A DNA stretch of 21,987 bases, taken from contig JBBBWG010010212.1 in NCBI GenBank assembly GCA_037176905.1, positions 1-21,987 of the forward strand, written 5' to 3'. Numbering within the stretch: the stretch's first letter is position 1; the number at the start of each line of letters is the position of its first letter. The position numbers and the translations under genes were made by a program. This document shows positions 21,144 to 21,987 of the stretch, in pieces. The notes beneath the pieces were generated by a model. The model was not told the origin of the DNA. It saw only the letters and a list, made by a program, of their open reading frames with translations, and made no database searches. The stretch is from Azolla pinnata. Taxonomy: Eukaryota > Streptophyta > Polypodiopsida > Salviniales > Salviniaceae.

Positions 21144-21923
21144 ATGAGAGTGTTAGCAATGGGAACAAGCTGGGTTCTTCTTCTTCCTCTTCTTCTTCTT
21201 CTTCTTCCATTAGAGCTAGTCAGCTTACCCTCATCATCAAGCTACAATGGCAATTATGGTGGTGGTGTAGTCATGGCGGCATCATCTTCGGGCGGGTCGA
21301 TCGCGAGCTTGACTTCTTGCTTGGCCAGGAAAGGGGTGGCCAACTTCAGCACCGCATCATCATCATCACCACCACCACCACCATCATCACCATCATCACC
21401 ATCATCACCATCATCACCATCATCACCATCATCGGAGAATTCCGAATTCGCGGCCCTTCTCGGGTTCTCGATCCAGAACCTGAGGTTTACAGAGCCAGGT
21501 GTGGTGAAACCCAGGGCGATCATACTGCCGAGAACGCAAACGGAGCTGATCTCGTCCTACGTCTGCGTGCGAGAGTCTGGGCTCGAGCTCCGCGTGCGAA
21601 GCGGGGGGCACAGCTACGAGGGCCTCTCGTACAGCGAAGCCAGCGGAGGAGGATCGGAGCAGTTCGCGGTGATCGACCTCGTGAACCTGCACGCGGTGAC
21701 CGTGGACATTGGTCGAAAGCGGGCTTGGGCCGAGGCTGGTGCGAGGCTCGGAGAGCTCTACTACGCCGTAGCCAATGCTTCTTCTTCTTCGCCCCGTGGC
21801 TCGTCGCTCTTCGGGTTCCCCGCGGGCTCTTGCGCCACGATCGGCGTCGGCGGACACCTCATGGGCGGCGGCCACGGCGCGCTCACGCGCAAGTACGGAT
21901 CGCGGGACTACCCTAAACCCTAA
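21144..21923 (+). CDS. Berberine bridge enzyme-like FAD oxidoreductase, truncated at a telomeric repeat
   Basis: This is a secreted FAD-linked oxidase of the plant BBE-like family, whose members oxidise alkaloids, monolignols or oligosaccharides. The ATG at 21144 (or 21159) opens a hydrophobic signal peptide (to about residue 28). A variable spacer with an in-frame Ser-Ser-Pro repeat (about 81-97) follows, then the FAD-binding fold. GFSIQNLRF (107-115), RSGGHSYEGLSY (152-163) and GFPAGSCATIGVGGH (224-238) are diagnostic. His156 and Cys230 match the residues that bind FAD at two points. Recognisable homology stops near RKYG (249-252). The frame then reads into CCCTAAA repeats and stops at 21921-21923. 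About half of the usual roughly 530 residues, including the substrate domain, is missing. GC content is far higher than in the other genes. The truncated product cannot be a complete enzyme unless the rest is spliced from beyond the window. Confidence 0.9.
   Translation: MRVLAMGTSWVLLLPLLLLLLPLELVSLPSSSSYNGNYGGGVVMAASSSGGSIASLTSCLARKGVANFSTASSSSPPPPPSSPSSPSSPSSPSSPSSENSEFAALLGFSIQNLRFTEPGVVKPRAIILPRTQTELISSYVCVRESGLELRVRSGGHSYEGLSYSEASGGGSEQFAVIDLVNLHAVTVDIGRKRAWAEAGARLGELYYAVANASSSSPRGSSLFGFPAGSCATIGVGGHLMGGGHGALTRKYGSRDYPKP
21364..21435 (+). repeat. In-frame CATCATCAC-type microsatellite in the oxidoreductase gene
   Basis: Tandem CATCATCAC/ACC units encode a Pro run and then (Ser-Ser-Pro)n between the signal peptide and FAD domain. 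Unit-length changes keep the frame. Family members normally have only a short linker here. Confidence 0.9.
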
Positions 21924-21987
21924 ACCCTAAACCCTAAACCCTAAACCCTAAACCCTAAACCATAAACCATAAACCCTAAACCCTAAA
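21911..21987. repeat. Telomeric repeat block at the right edge, inside a gene
   Basis: Eleven consecutive heptamers reach the window edge: seven CCCTAAA, two CCATAAA, then two CCCTAAA. The C-rich strand runs 5'->3' on +, which is the orientation of a left chromosome end. The block is therefore not a right-hand telomere in this assembly orientation. It may continue beyond the window. Confidence 0.95.

Noticed and set aside
21144..21910. Horizontal transfer of the oxidoreductase from a fungus
   Set aside because: High GC suggested it, but motifs such as SIQNLRF and RSGGHSYEGLSY are the plant form of the family.
21911..21987. True chromosome end at the right edge
   Set aside because: A right-hand telomere would show TTTAGGG on +; here CCCTAAA is on +, so it is interstitial or inverted relative to the assembly.

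Overview
The window is nuclear DNA from a land plant. The evidence is Arabidopsis-type telomeric heptamers (CCCTAAA/TTTAGGG), a PLS-class pentatricopeptide repeat (PPR) gene, a clade-D plant PP2C with GT-AG introns, and a plant-type berberine-bridge-enzyme-like (BBE-like) oxidoreductase. The style of the PPR protein and the loose, repeat-filled intergenic DNA would fit a fern or another seed-free vascular plant. That placement is an impression, not a demonstration.

Layout from left to right. Bases 1-670 are a satellite built from alternating 88-bp and 85-bp units. Bases 1128-1722 are a second tandem array whose 100-136 bp units mostly end in telomere-like motifs. A CTT/TATAATTT pyrimidine array (1811-1996) leads into an intron-less PPR gene (2141-4084, +). 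That gene has a transit-peptide-like open frame overlapping its start in another frame, and a possible E-domain remnant after its stop. A roughly 2.2-kb stretch without a convincing gene follows. The best-supported gene is a four-exon PP2C on the minus strand (10228 to 6787), which reconstructs to a complete 396-residue phosphatase. Its upstream region carries a telo-box and purine tracts. Bases 11197-11700 are a long T-rich hexamer array.

The middle and right (11.7-20.6 kb) are gene-poor. They hold an ATG-less open frame cut by an interstitial telomeric block (14514-14573) with a perfect 7-bp flanking duplication. They also hold a decayed Ty1/copia-like element with two diverged direct repeats about 1.6 kb apart (15807-16027 and 17425-17635), with an internal 139-bp tandem duplication. 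A 470-bp alternating purine-pyrimidine array (20640-21107) abuts the last gene. That gene is a GC-rich BBE-like oxidoreductase whose reading frame runs straight into a second telomeric block at 21911-21987.

The genes do not look like a pathway or cluster. The recurring theme is telomeric-repeat DNA in at least three places, always with the C-rich strand on +. One insertion has a target-site-like duplication and another sits inside a gene. No dedicated defence or novel enzymatic system was seen.
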